From Sclerodactyla briareus (Eukaryota > Echinodermata > Holothuroidea > Dendrochirotida > Sclerodactylidae), in NCBI GenBank assembly GCA_026419785.1, contig JAODTK010003543.1, forward strand, positions 248,001 through 312,000: 64,000 nucleotides of DNA. The letters run 5' to 3'. The notes below the pieces were generated by a model. That model did no database searches and was not told the origin of the DNA. It saw only the letters and a program-made list of their open reading frames with translations. Positions 46,985-58,849 of the stretch are shown here, piece after piece. Positions within the stretch are counted from its first letter, which is position 1, and each line of letters begins with the position of its first letter. The position numbers were made by a program, and so were the translations under genes.

Positions 46985-47259
46985 CCTTTTCCATTCGCAA
47001 CTATTCCCCAGAGATCAACCATGTGAGACCTCGCTGATGGGAGCAATAATTTATCCGTCCGCAGAGGTCCTGAATAAGTTACTGTAATCAGTTTGTCATT
47101 CAGCTATATTTTATTGTGTTGCATTGGTTGTCGTAAAAGCAGTGTCCGGTAGTTGTGTGTGCGTTTGCGTGTCCCGTCCGATTGTTTAAAGTTTATTTTG
47201 TGTTTTGTACCAAATATCGCCAGTTAGGAGAGGCGGGTAGGTATTCAAATTTGAACAAG
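46985..47259. other. No gene recognised
   Basis: Short frames only. Confidence 0.5.
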
Positions 47260-47500
47260 ACCAAAATGTCCGATACAACACATATCCTCGCAAAAACAGG
47301 CCAAAATTATGAAAATGGTGAAATTTAGGTGGGGAAACCACACAATTGAGCCATTTTTTCCATTTTTTCATTTCATTTCTACCGATTTTTCACTATTTCC
47401 CAAGATTTTGTTAATTCTATAGCAAAATGATTTAAGATTTCGTAACAAGGTGATAAGACACAAATTATAATTTCCCCATGCGATCAGGCAGAAATTTCCA
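47260..47500 (-). repeat. AT-rich dispersed repeat, reverse copy
   Basis: Reverse complement of the repeat at 41990-42160 (AAATTTCACCATTTTCATAA and AAATAGTGAAAAAT blocks). Ends before a poly-G run at 47523-47530. Confidence 0.5.
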
Positions 47501-47789
47501 AAAAATGTAGCTTTCAAGGAAGGGGGGGGGTGGCGGACCTCCCAGCAATTACCTGAAGTTACTACAAATATGTTTTTTGTTTGGGGGAATATTTATTCAT
47601 TGCAGTCATTTTGTGGATATTTTTTTTTTCACTAATTTGCAACTTATCGAAATATTTCATGATATTTGGAGTTGAAATGACTTCATATTTTCACCAAAAA
47701 CCACAGTATGAACATAATGTTCTCCTGAGTGTCATGTCAAGGATTCTGACAGAACCCTGCCTCGAATGTCATATCGCAACACTGGTTGA
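47501..47789. other. No gene recognised
   Basis: A 70-codon frame without a known domain, next to poly-G. Confidence 0.45.
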
Positions 47790-48400
47790 ATAGCGTTTGC
47801 GTGTATGTGGGTGTGTGTTATGTTGTGCCTGCCCGGCTTGTGGAGAACCAATACGCGACTCCATCTGGATTAATTGAGTTCATATTTGTTATATGGGTTC
47901 CCTATGTGAGTACATGATCCCTACTTGTTCTGGTGGTCAGGGTCAAAGGTCTCTGAAGATCTGCAGATGTCAAAGTTAAGAAACTTCGTGGACACGATAA
48001 TTCAGAACACTTGGGGGATTTTGATTACTTCTTCTCATGGGAGTACAAACCCCGTGTTCCTTTAGAGCGACCGAGGTAATTTTTAATATTTAAAATTTGT
48101 GAAAAACTGATATTTGGGGCCAATTTTAAGCTTGTTGGACCAATACTGGGACCCCAACCGGGAATGGATCACGCTCCCACTTGATATGCTGGTTCCCCAT
48201 GATGGAACATCATCCCACTTTTTGGGGAGCAGGTCAAGTGTCATCTTAGGTCAGGCATAGGTCCAAGTTATGTAACCCTTGGATACAATGAGTTCACAAC
48301 TCTTGGTCCTATAGAGCTGGAGTTTGATGTTTATCATCAGATCATCCCAGTTGTGATCGCATTGGTCAGGTATAGAAGGAGTTCAATTAAGGAATCAATC
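47790..48400 (+). repeat. Dispersed repeat with (GT)n head, copy 2
   Basis: GT-rich start, GGACACGATAATTCAGAACA, and TTGATATGCTGGTTCCCCATG follow the same order as in 7170-7990 (GACACGATAACTC; TTTCCCATGATG). Non-coding. Confidence 0.45.
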
Positions 48401-48465
48401 AGCCTTTTGGCTCTCTGGTTATCAAACAATCAACAGACCAACTAAAGTAACATTTAATAGTTTAT

Positions 48466-48468
<3 letters not shown>

Positions 48469-48561
<93 letters not shown>

Positions 48562-48572
48562 TATATATATAT

Positions 48573-48604
<32 letters not shown>

Positions 48605-48610
48605 ATATAT
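48469..48610. repeat. (TA)n microsatellite
   Basis: About 140 bases of TA with a few phase slips. It touches the tail side of the SINE at 48626 and may have grown from the SINE tail. Confidence 0.95.
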
Positions 48611-48625
48611 GTATAGATAAATATA

Positions 48626-48993
48626 ATACATATAATAGCGCTTTCAACAGACTCAAAGCGCTTCACAGTATTACCCCTTATCATTAGGGACTTGCCACAC
48701 CCGTGACTAGATTAGCACGTATTTCTGGCTTGTTCGCTCCCGACGCACCATTTCAAGCACGTCACTTCATCGTGTCCCCCGGGGGACTCCCAATAGAGCA
48801 GCCATGTACAGCGCTCACAACTCTGCACAAGTCACTCCACAAGGTACTCACTTTTACCACAAGTGGGTGGCGTGGAACAGTTCAGGAGACATGCCTTGTC
48901 CAACACACTGCGGGAGTCCTCGGGTTTCCAATGGGCTCCGACTCGCGAGCGGATGGTTTGCAGTCTGGAGTTCTACCGACTGAGCTTATCGCC
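48626..48993 (-). mobile_element. SINE family A, copy 3, full length
   Basis: Head on the right: reverse complement GATAAGCTCAGTCGGTAGAA (box A), then GCGAGTCGGAGCCC as a box B remnant. The body has CGTGTCCCCCGGGGGAC and CTTGTTCGCTCCCGACGCAC, with the tail towards (TA)n. It abuts the truncated start of a plus-strand LINE at 48994. Confidence 0.8.
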
Positions 48994-51200
48994 CCTTATA
49001 TTTGACAACGTTGTGGGTAATTTCCCAGGTATTTTAGTGAGTGATATCAGTGATCACTTTCCAACTTTTCTCCATTCTATATTTGTGCTAAAAAGCCGAC
49101 TTCGCCAATTTACACGCATAGTTACACCAGGAACCATACAGAAAATGTTATTATGCGTCTATTTTTTGCATAGATTGGAGTGTGGTTTATACCAGCGAGG
49201 ATGTCAATTCTGCTTCACTATTTTCAACGATATCTTCATCAAAATTTGTGATAAATGTTTTTCGCTGCACGTTGCTCACAATTGTTAGGAAAAAGACAAA
49301 TTCGGATACCCCAGGAGTGTTAACCCCAATTAAACATAATAACAAATTGTATAGGAAATACTTAAGAACCCCGACTGTACTTAACGAAATTAACTACCAA
49401 TTACCGAAATGAACTTAACCATTTTATCCGTAGGCCTATAGCCAGAAAAAATAGGCATGTTTTTGACAATGCAAAGTATAATGTAAAAAACTGGGAAAAT
49501 AACAATCAAGTACTCAACAGGAAAAATGATAGGCCTAACATGACATATCCAAATGTCTTTGATGATGACGGTTCACAATTTGATATTACACACTCTATTT
49601 CCAATGGCTTCGGAATTTTAACAGTCCAAGGTTTTTTTCCTTATAAGAAGGGTAAGAAAAAACAAATATTGAGGATTTAGTTCATGTAATAAAGGTGTTG
49701 TATTAGACTGAAGCTGGCGTTACAAATATTACGTATTATCCGTTTCTGTAGTTAATACAAATTATTAGGAACAGACAAAACTAGTTACTGCCCAAGACGA
49801 GAGACAATAGTTGCAAAATGCGGTTTAGCAATAGTTGTATCAGGAGAGTCAGGAGAGGAGAGTATCCCTGGGGAGTATGATTTCTAAATGATTTATTATG
49901 CTGTTTATTCTAGATATTTTAGTAGCGACATTTGCAGTATCTGCTGCCAATTTAAATTTCATCGATTTGTAATCCCAGAAACGTTCATTGGGGGATGCAG
50001 TGATTGGTACCCCGTTCAATATAACTGAAATATCACTATGTATCCTCTATTTTGTTAGGTTCAAAATCATAAGTTTTGTCTTTAATAAATTTAAAGACAA
50101 TCTATTCGATTTGAGCCAATCACAGATATAATCAAATTCAATGGTGGCATCTGCCAGTGTATCTGCTAGATTTTTATTCTGATAAATACTGTAGTGTCAT
50201 CCGCAAATAGAATAAAGTTGGATTTTCTAGATGAGCAATATATATCATTAATATATAAGATAAACAACAGTGGGCCCAAAATTGACCCCTGTGGTACTCC
50301 AATATTGATAGTCACATGAGGGGTGAAGTATTTTCATATTGGACATTGGTGCTGACGGTTTTCCAAGTAGCTGCAAACCATTTGTGCGACAGTCCACGAA
50401 TGCCATAGGCGTATAACTTACACAATAGAATAATGTGATCAATAGTATCGAAGGCTTTCGAGAGATCAATAAAGATAGCAGATCTGCTGTTGCAGCGAAA
50501 ATTACCGATCGATCTCAATTCTGCCCTGTTTTGCCAAAATCTTAGAAAGGTTCATGTTCAATAAAAGTACAGTAAGGTTTTCGTCCTGGCCGTTCCACGG
50601 AAACTAGTTAAAAATGATGATGAATAAATAATAACTGGACAGGGTAACATAAGCTAATGAAATCTCACTGCAGTCTTCTCGGACCCATCGAAGGTTTTTG
50701 ATACAATCGATCATAAAACTTTATCAGGAAAAAATATATATACATTACTTTTCATGGAATATCATCATAACCGACTGGATATTAAAGTGATCCAGACGGA
50801 TAGGCGCAGTTTACATACCTTCGATAATGTTGTTAAATTCTTGAATGTCGTTGGTTGAGTTGTGGGGGTACCACAGGTTCCATCTTGGACCGCTCTTGTT
50901 TATAATATATATGAATGACATCGCTTCCGCATCCCAAAGTGCCACTTCGGTTTTCTCGCTGATGATACCAATATTTTCTTCATTTAAAAAAGTAAACAAC
51001 AACATACAACACATGTGGTAACGAATTTAATAATTCTATTCAGATTGGTTCATTGCAAATAAGCGTTCCTTGAATGTTGAAGAAACGAGTGATTACATGA
51101 TTTTCACAAATGAAATTTGTAGCGATGATCTTAATATTCCTATAAAACGTCAGTCGATACAACCTGCCTGTAATGTAAAGTTCTTAGGGAGTTACACTCT
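48994..51200 (+). mobile_element. CR1-like LINE, outer copy, interrupted
   Basis: Plus-strand pieces in the right order on both sides of an opposite-strand LINE. The left piece, 48994-49640, has the endonuclease end GILVSDISDHFPTFLHSI, then CFSLHVAHNC, KLYRKYLRTPTVLNEINY and RPNMTYPNVF with ISNGFG. The right piece, 50515-51200, has [14 protein letters not shown], a decayed QYGFRPGRSTE-type block, KVFDTIDHKTL (motif A), VGVPQVPS (motif B), FGFLADDTNIFF (motif C) and CNVKFLG. About 100 residues usually found between the pieces are missing. Multiple frameshifts; dead. The 5' end is truncated inside the endonuclease. Confidence 0.75.
49645..50518 (-). mobile_element. CR1-like LINE, inner copy, minus strand
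   Basis: Minus-strand reading: [19 protein letters not shown] (motif A), [15 protein letters not shown], a [13 protein letters not shown] equivalent near 50270-50300, a LFADDT equivalent near 50195, then QKRIIRNICNASF-like text near 49720-49760 across frames. It is distinct from the flanking plus-strand LINE, as the motif A contexts differ. It stops inside ORF2 at both ends, which is unusual for a simple LINE insertion, where the 3' end is kept. A later deletion or rearrangement is likely. Confidence 0.7.
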
Positions 51201-52165
51201 TCATCTTCACTGCCGTTCTCCTTTGCTCTGATTATGAACTACTTTGTTTTTGTTTTTCGTTCGTATATGTTGCTGAGAGAGTTGACTCAACTAATAGAAC
51301 AAACGAAGCGAAACGAAACATAAATGGCAACTGTTTTCGATAAGGTGATTTTCTTTCGAACGCCGCCGTCGCATGTTTGATATCGTACATGGTTATGATA
51401 GCTACAGTGACCATTCAATATATAAAGCAATGCGGTATATGGCATTCATATAATCAATTGAAGCATATTAAATTAAATCATTACTTTTCGATTGTGGACA
51501 CATTTTTCAAGATTGTTCAATATTGTTCATTGCTTCAACGTGGCGACTACATTTGGCGCTCTTATTGGCGCTTAATAAATATTAGAACATCAAAATATCA
51601 ATTGATCCTCACACATGTGATACGTGTTTCAAGCTTCCAGCAGGATATAATTAATTCCGGTGAAGGCGTGCACGTATTTTTCTTTGCTCATTAAGCATCA
51701 TGTGTCATATCGCGGATACAACTAGCGTCTATAATGACGCTCTTCAAATGTAAAAATATGGTATGCGATTTGTTTCCGAGTCTGATTATCTCACGGATGC
51801 TGATTGCGGTCAACTGAATGCTGATTGCAGAAATTAGATTTGCGCATATCTAACTCATTGGTTCGAATCTGTACATTAACTGGCAGATACAGTGGGCCAT
51901 CCTTTGGCGCCTGTCCAAAATTGAAAGTGGCCAATATGATACTGATAACATCTTCACAAAAGTTCCTGCTTTTGCGAGAATACTCTCCAAACAACCTTTA
52001 TATTACCCTACTGAGCCACACTATACGTAGATGAGCCGAATAGAACATTGTCAACAGTTAATATACACTCTAAAAAAATGTTGGGTACATGCTGGATGCC
52101 GATGAGATCCTGCAACCTCCGGCAATTGCTTGTTGTTGATATAATCTGATTGTTATTCTTATTAT
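51201..52165. other. No gene recognised
   Basis: A 105-codon frame at 51377-51694 (+) has no known domain. No repeat found. Confidence 0.45.
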
Positions 52166-52249
52166 TAGTGTAGTAGTAGTAGTAGTAGTAGAAGTAGTAG
52201 TAGCCAGTGTTAGTATTATCCTCCTCCTCCTCATCATCATCATTTTGTC

Positions 52250-52335
<86 letters not shown>
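52166..52335. repeat. (TAG)n, (TCC)n and (ATT)n microsatellite cluster
   Basis: TAGTAG run at 52170-52203, CTCCTC/ATC near 52220-52242, and (ATT)n at 52251-52336 with an ATAT interruption. Confidence 0.9.
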
Positions 52336-52336
<1 letters not shown>

Positions 52337-52339
52337 TAA

Positions 52340-53980
52340 CATCCCTTCAAGTATTCAAGCGCTGTCCGGATACAGCCAGCCAACAACAACCCCTCACTGC
52401 CTTTTCTCTCTTTCATTGAAAGGTCATTCTCGGAAACTCCTTATCTGTTTGGCTCATGCGATTATCGATTTCGAAAAATCTTGTATAATCAGTATGAATA
52501 AATACTTTCAAGGCTGAATCGACAGCTAAATAACAATCGACTTAAGATAACAATATAGTTAAAATCGATATTAGTGCATTCAGCTCTCGACTGACTATCC
52601 ATTGACTACCACGGATGATTAGCTTTGGTAAGCCCACTATTGCATAAGTTTCAAGGTTTTGTTAAAAAACAGGGAATATTTCCAAAAAGAATCACAAGTC
52701 ACTTGTTGGGGTAATATCTCTGCTCATGTGTGGATAAGCTAGTTTAAAGTTACGTATATAATATTACGAGGTCAGAGGTTACTGCTTCATAGATATGGGT
52801 AAGCAGAGAATAATCTCTGATGAAATCCACAAATATTAGATCCTAATCCAGTATTCCCAGCACGATGAAAACTCGTTGTTCACTACAAGCGACGTTGCTC
52901 ATCAGCACGTGCATGGGTTACGAATAGGCCAGTGGAGACGAGCCTTGCCTAAGGCACTGCTTAATCCCGTCGGACCATGCTTGTTGGCTTCGGATTTGTG
53001 AAGTTCTACCGATGGAAAGGACACATTCGCATGCGAAACCGATACAGCGAATTGCAGGGTTGGAAGTTGTTGTTCCAAATGACCTCACATTCTGATCTAT
53101 AGTCCTCTCAATGAAGGTATTTCGGGGGCACATGAGAATATGTGTCATGTACAGGTGCCCCCCAACGGATTTTATTTCAGATTGTACAGTTCAGAGAATA
53201 AGAAAATTAAGAGCCCCCCCCCCTCCCCTGCTTGCCCTCCTGCTCAAACATCCTGACCACGCCAATTATGAAGATGACGTGGATGAGAGCGAGTTATAAA
53301 GCACCCGCACTATGTGTTGCGAAAAATCCTGGATTCACATTCTCCTCATTTCACGTAGGCCTACTCCTAGTATATCTATGGGAAAGTGGGTGGTGTGAAC
53401 GATTTTATAAAAACTCTTATGACTGATAAGGGGGTGGGGTAAATAGTACCGCGACGGCGGTCCAGTGGAGCAGAAATCATTCGAGCCTGCCTTGCTATAC
53501 TTCATTCAGGTATAGTTGATATCTTCTACATCTTGGGTGACGTTAATGACTGTTTCCTCTTATTTTTAAAAGGAAGGGCATTCAAACAGACAGTGATGTC
53601 CAAATATAGTAAATTTGCACAAACATAGGACCTTTGTGTACCACTACTCTTATTTTTCACTAAATTGTGGTTTTTTGTCTTGGTGTTTGTTGTTGTTGTA
53701 TATCTGGACATCTTCCCGAGATGATCTACTTTTTATGGCGAATTTCTCAAGATGCATGTCGCACGGCCCTAATATAATAATATTCCTGTGCATACACTAT
53801 TTTAATATCAGAAAGTATGTGAGGAATAGGAACCCAACCCGCCGCGTTTGCCACAAGCCAATTTACAGGCATATTCAGTCGCCCTGCTCTCGCGTCGTTT
53901 ACGCGACGTAGCCTAAGTATTCTGATAAACATGCAGGCTATAGTACTAACCTTTTTTAACCTTACTACCTTTTGATTAGG
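52340..53980. other. No gene recognised
   Basis: Short frames and a C-run at 53215-53223. A tRNA-like patch near 53452-53505 (GGTCCAGTGGAGCAG, then ATTCGAGCCTG) lacks an anticodon arm and is weak. Confidence 0.4.
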
Positions 53981-53984
53981 AACA

Positions 53985-55107
53985 GCTTAAGGACAGATAC
54001 TCAGGTGATGATTCAACTATTAAAATATTCAGGAATATGATGTTCGATTGGTATATGAATAATATATTGATAATTAGATTGTCTTTGACTGTACTGAAAC
54101 AAGAGTTCATGGTTTTTGTAGCAAATTCCAGAGACGAATGACAAAAGTCGTTTCTCAACGGGCATGAACGGAAGCTTCACCGAGTACAGTTTCTCGGGCG
54201 ATCACGATAGACGAAGCGTTTTTAAATTGGAAAGAACACTTAAGGAACGTAAATAAACAAAATTTGAGGTTCAAATGGTGTAGTAATAGCCTGAAAACTT
54301 TTCTGCCTAAAACTGTTCATCCAATGCATGTATAACAAACTAGTACTCCCTATCTATCTTATAGCCCCTCTGTTATGGGCCCAATACACAGAAATCAACT
54401 CTTGGAAATGTATATAAATTACAAAAACTAAATGTCAGAAAGATTTGTGAATGCTGCCACGTAAGACCGAGTGCTACGGTATTATTTGGAGACTGAAGAG
54501 TTTGACTATTTCCGATTTATACAATCACCAACTTGGAATGTTTCTATATAAATTTCACCACGGCATGTTGCCTGTTTTCATTTAGTGGTTTTTTATGATA
54601 CAAATTCCAGATATCATGATTATAACACTCGAAATCGACATTCGCTTCGTCCCATACTAACCGTACTGTTCGCGGACATTCCCAAATACGTAGTATCGGG
54701 GTTCATTTCTGGAATTCCTGCCCCTTGCATTAAAAATTCGCCAACTCTAAGTATGTCCAAGAGAAAACTTAAAAATCAATTGTACTGGAACAGTACACTA
54801 ATACCACGACTTGAACCAAACAACTTCATGCTAAATGTTATAACTAACTCCTTGCCCCCGCCCCTCCTTTGAAACCACACTCATTTACGTTCTTAGTTTT
54901 ATGCTCTATTTACGAAGGTGCCAGACCAGAAAAGTTTCCGCTTATTTCTGCTTCGGTCTACTTCCTCAATGTAGGTTATTAGGCCGATACTACATTTTTC
55001 TGATTTTTATATTGTATATTGTTAAGCATGTATTTGTTGTAAAATTGTTTTGGGGATCGTAGGAAGTTTTTTAATAAACTTAAACATTGAAAACTTGAAA
55101 CTTGAAT
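53985..55107 (+). mobile_element. CR1-like LINE, 3' half with 3' end
   Basis: Reading across frames: DDSTIKIFRNMMFDWYMNN (after the catalytic DD), EVxxFRFLGVTIDEA remnant near 54180-54215, FLNWKEHLRNVN, TFLPKTVHPMHV, NVYKLQKLNVRKICECCHVR, LFGDLKSLTISDLYNHQLG, MFLYKFHHGMLPV, DYNTRNRHSLRP, and IKNSPTLSMSKRKLKN up to about 54872. A non-coding 3' region ends near TTGAAAACTTGAAACTTGAA at 55088-55107. That short repeated 3' end (units like CTTGAAA) is typical of CR1/L2-type elements. 5' truncated, with several frameshifts. Confidence 0.8.
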
Positions 55108-57750
55108 TAGAATGCCATATTTATACGGGTATATAATTCAATGTTTCTTCGAATTCAGGTAGGCCCAATGTCGAACTATAATTCGAACTATCTTCGATAG
55201 GGACAACGTGATTGTGGTACCAAGTTCAATGACTCCCACCGACAGAACTGTGAAGACTCGCCTTTAAATTATGGCTCCGTCTTGTCATGCCTTCACTGAT
55301 TCACTATTTTTAAACTTTTTTTTGAACTGCACGAAGTTGACGCAATGGAATGTTTGTGCAACACCAATTGCCATTGCAAGTTTATCTTGCATTACACAAC
55401 CATCATTCGAGGAGAAGGACGCTGGGTTCGACAGTGTTGTATGATACTTAACTAAATATATCGTGATATCGTTACAGCTTTGTATTCCGTCCCCAGACTT
55501 GTTAAGTACTCTTGATTCGCTGTTCAATTTGAATACACAAATATTCATCTACCAATGTTCTTCAAATGTATTTGAACTCTGATCAAACCGCAGTCTCCGC
55601 AGCCTCGTTCAGTATTGTAAACGGCCGCGACGGCGTAGTCTTTTGGTTAAGACGACTTTATCCTATCGGGATGTGTGCGGTACACAAAATGTAATAGTAG
55701 ACCCTCTCGTTCTCTTCCGTATATGTCAGTGGTGTATTGCTCAGCCACGACGTCTTTTCCATACTGTTCATATATCTTACTATATGACGCGCGCAATCAT
55801 GTTATGCGTTCGAGACGCTGCCTATGATATTCAGCGTTGCAACTAACAACCGTTGCAACAACCAAAGGAATCGCGGGATATGGGTTACTTATTTGAATTC
55901 CGCCCCGTATTTACCGTGTTTTGGTGCTATGGCGTACTCCCATCGGCGCATCGCCTAAACGCAACATCGAATTAGTACTCACACATAGATTACTAAGGAC
56001 CATTGTTACGAAGCATGGTCTGCCAGCACAGAACGTATGGATACAACCTGGTAATGGGTGCGACGTTACCATACATGTTTGCGATGGAGTTGAGGAAAGT
56101 TTGACTGCGGCTTGAACAATTCTACCACGTGACCACGGCGATTGAAAGAGAAAACACGGCATTTCACAGGCACTCTAACCCTGTGACATGTTTATCTTCG
56201 TGAGATTCCATCTGCCGAGAACACCGCACACAAAGGGTGCGTTTTTCGAAATACTTTCTAAACTGTTCTTCTATTTTTTTTTTTCAGAAGAAAGCTCTGG
56301 TCCAAGTGTCAAACTAGTAATCAATCGAACTTTTTTTTTTTATAATTAGATTTTTGAAATTCCAATCGAACCAAACTCACACTAGGAAAACAATACAACA
56401 TAATGAAAATCAATCATTATAACTTGCAGGTTTAGCGCTGCATTAGCCGGCCATGCTTAGCCATGTATCTCAGATAAGATGGTGGCGATATCCTTCTGGT
56501 CAAGTCATAAGCTATATTTCGTCTGTCTTCAAATTATGTTTCCGGTTCATCAGGACATTGCTGAAGGTAACTTCAGAGGCGGTCCCGCAGTCCTTCGTTG
56601 TAATGGACTCGTGTACTAATGAATATTATTGAATATTTTGTCGTGCAATCGAAAGCCAAGACATTCCTTAGCGCCTAACTTTTCAAGTGTTAATCATCGT
56701 TTTCACATTCACAGATTCATCTCATCAATAGGAACCGGTAACACACTGCGACCATCCACAGGAGAGCACCGTGATTGGCCCTCATCCTATACAGTACCCA
56801 TTTAAATAGAACCAACATGGTATCACTTATATCATCAACTACCCAGGCTGGTGTCTCCCCGATTAACCACGTCTAGATAGTCAGCTGACTAGCCCTCCAA
56901 TGCAACCGCTCTGAGATGTGTTAGAATGAAAACAAAAACCTTGTATGTGATATTCAGCTATCACTTTTCAGATGGCTTTGAACGATCACACATTGTCACT
57001 CTCTGACAAGTTTAATTGTTGAACATGTTTAGTTTTGGAATGGTTAGATGCCTTTCAAATTGAAGACAGAAACGTGGTTGAAAAAGCTGTCTAATAATTC
57101 CTAAGTTTGCCTACTTCATATGTTACTCATTGTTCGTTGTTTCCTAGCCTTTTTGTTTGTTTTTTTCGCCAATTCTTCTAGGTGATAACCAGGGATCGTG
57201 ACTTTGCCGCTGGAATCCCCAGACAACAGTACGCAAAGAGGTGACTACCGTCATCTTTGCTGCAAGATATCAATGTTAACCGAAGCGGATTAATCATATA
57301 TCATGTAAGGAATGGTGAGTATTCTCTAACCTTCACGGAATAGGCTGGCGGGTGTATGGATGAAGGGGGAGGGGGGGGGGGGGGGTAGTCCGAATATATT
57401 AATATCTTCCTTTTCTGGGCTGCCCGTAGTCGGGATTATGCGGTTCAATCTCCTATATCAAAGACTTAAAGATAAGCCTATACTACCATGGGCGTATGCT
57501 TATGGAGGTGGGGAAGTGACAAATCCTCTTGAAATACGGGCAACTAAGTAGGTAAAATTTTCATTTGGCCTACGCGATAAAGAAGGCGTAAGGTCTCTCG
57601 GTCGATATATTTTGCTGACGATTCACTTAAAGCGAACTCCATAAGAATATTGGTCATTATCATCACTTCTTACATGATTTATATATTATATATGGATTCA
57701 GTTTCTAGTAATAAGTATTGATGATTATTATTTAGTATTTATTAATGTAT
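55108..57750. other. No gene recognised; one tRNA-like patch
   Basis: 55624-55690 reads GCGACGGCGTAGTCTTTTGG, TTAAGACGAC, then ATCCTATCGGGAT, like a tRNA D-arm and anticodon arm, but box B is not convincing. An open frame at 55921-56115 (+) has no known domain. T-runs lie at 56273-56284 and 56332-56341, poly-G at 57369-57386. Confidence 0.4.
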
Positions 57751-57754
57751 GTAT

Positions 57755-57840
57755 GTATATATTTATTTATTTTTTTAATTTATTTATTTATTTATTATTT
57801 ATTTATTTATTATTTATTTGATTTATTTTTTATTTTAATT
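57755..57840. repeat. (TTTA)n microsatellite
   Basis: ATTTATTTATTTATT-type run with interruptions, just before GTGTCTTGAAGCG. Confidence 0.9.
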
Positions 57841-58435
57841 GTGTCTTGAAGCGTTCCTCGGCCTCAGGAGCAATAAAAATGGTGCACAACCACGGATTTG
57901 GTGCAGTTTTTCGAAACTGAAGTTATCCCCCCCTGAAAAATAGGCTCAGGTGAAAATTCGTTCGCATCAATGTAGTTTACCCGTGCTATCATTTCCATCA
58001 AAATGATCGCGAAACTCACGTTTGTTCGGAAACGCAACTGTGAATGTGGAGTTGTGTGACTACGCTTCACACACTCGAACGAAACCTTGTATTGGCGATT
58101 AACAGTACACATTCCTGAGCCCCCTGTTTGAAGTAACTTCGTCGATCAGCGCCCTCCTGATGTATACATAACTTCGAAAATTGCTGCATTGGTGTGGTTC
58201 TGGCAAAGGTGAACTAAACGGCGTGTTATTTCCTAGGACTCTTATCTGTTGAACGACACTTCAGCATCAGCCCATCCCATACTAGCTCCTGGGTAGGCTC
58301 CGCTAGACGCACATCGAACACCGTTGTTATAAAGTAACCTTTCCTTTTCTTTTTATGTCCAATTTGAATATTGTCGTTGCGTGCTTCGAGGAATGTCGCA
58401 TAAATAAGGGTCCGATCGTGTTTTGGCGTTGATCG
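57841..58435. other. No gene recognised
   Basis: Two minus-strand frames of 80-90 codons without known domains. Confidence 0.45.
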
Positions 58436-58690
58436 ACTACTCAAACGTGACGTCAGCAAAGACTGCCCACACTCTCTGCGTGGCGTTGCCTCGACCCACA
58501 CTAACGGAGTTTAAACGAAGGGCACAGAATCTTGCCCTAACTCAAACCAAACTAACGTAACATCCTAGCGAAGACCCACAGCCTTGCCATGGCGTTGCTC
58601 GACCCCACACAGACGTGGACTCAAAGAGTGGACCACAGGAACGTGTCATCCATGCTATCCGAAACAAACATCACAAATATTGCCTGTCGT
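58436..58690. repeat. Diverged tandem duplication of about 110 bp
   Basis: GCAAAGACTGCCCACA, TGGCGTTGCCTCGACCCACA and AAAGGGCACAG-like words near 58455-58530 recur as GCGAAGACCCACAG, TGGCGTTGCTCGACCCCACA and GAGTGGACCACAG near 58565-58640. Confidence 0.55.
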
Positions 58691-58849
58691 TTCCTGGGCC
58701 ACAAGAATGTTGTCGCATGGAATGAAAGAGCGCACTCCCGTGCTCTGAACTGAGGAAAAGATATCCTGTTGTGTGCTACTCGCTCTAAACTATCTATTAC
58801 TACTCGGACAGAAGTCCTTATAAAAGTCCTGTGAATGAAAGTTTCTAAA

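Noticed and set aside
48462-48656. 64-codon frame of alternating Y and I
   Set aside because: Translation of (TA)n.
50515-51200. Twin-priming inversion of one LINE
   Set aside because: The plus and minus pieces overlap over the same RT motifs and differ in sequence, so they are two elements, not two halves of one.
53452-53505. tRNA gene or SINE head
   Set aside because: A box-B-like word is present but there is no anticodon arm and spacing is wrong.
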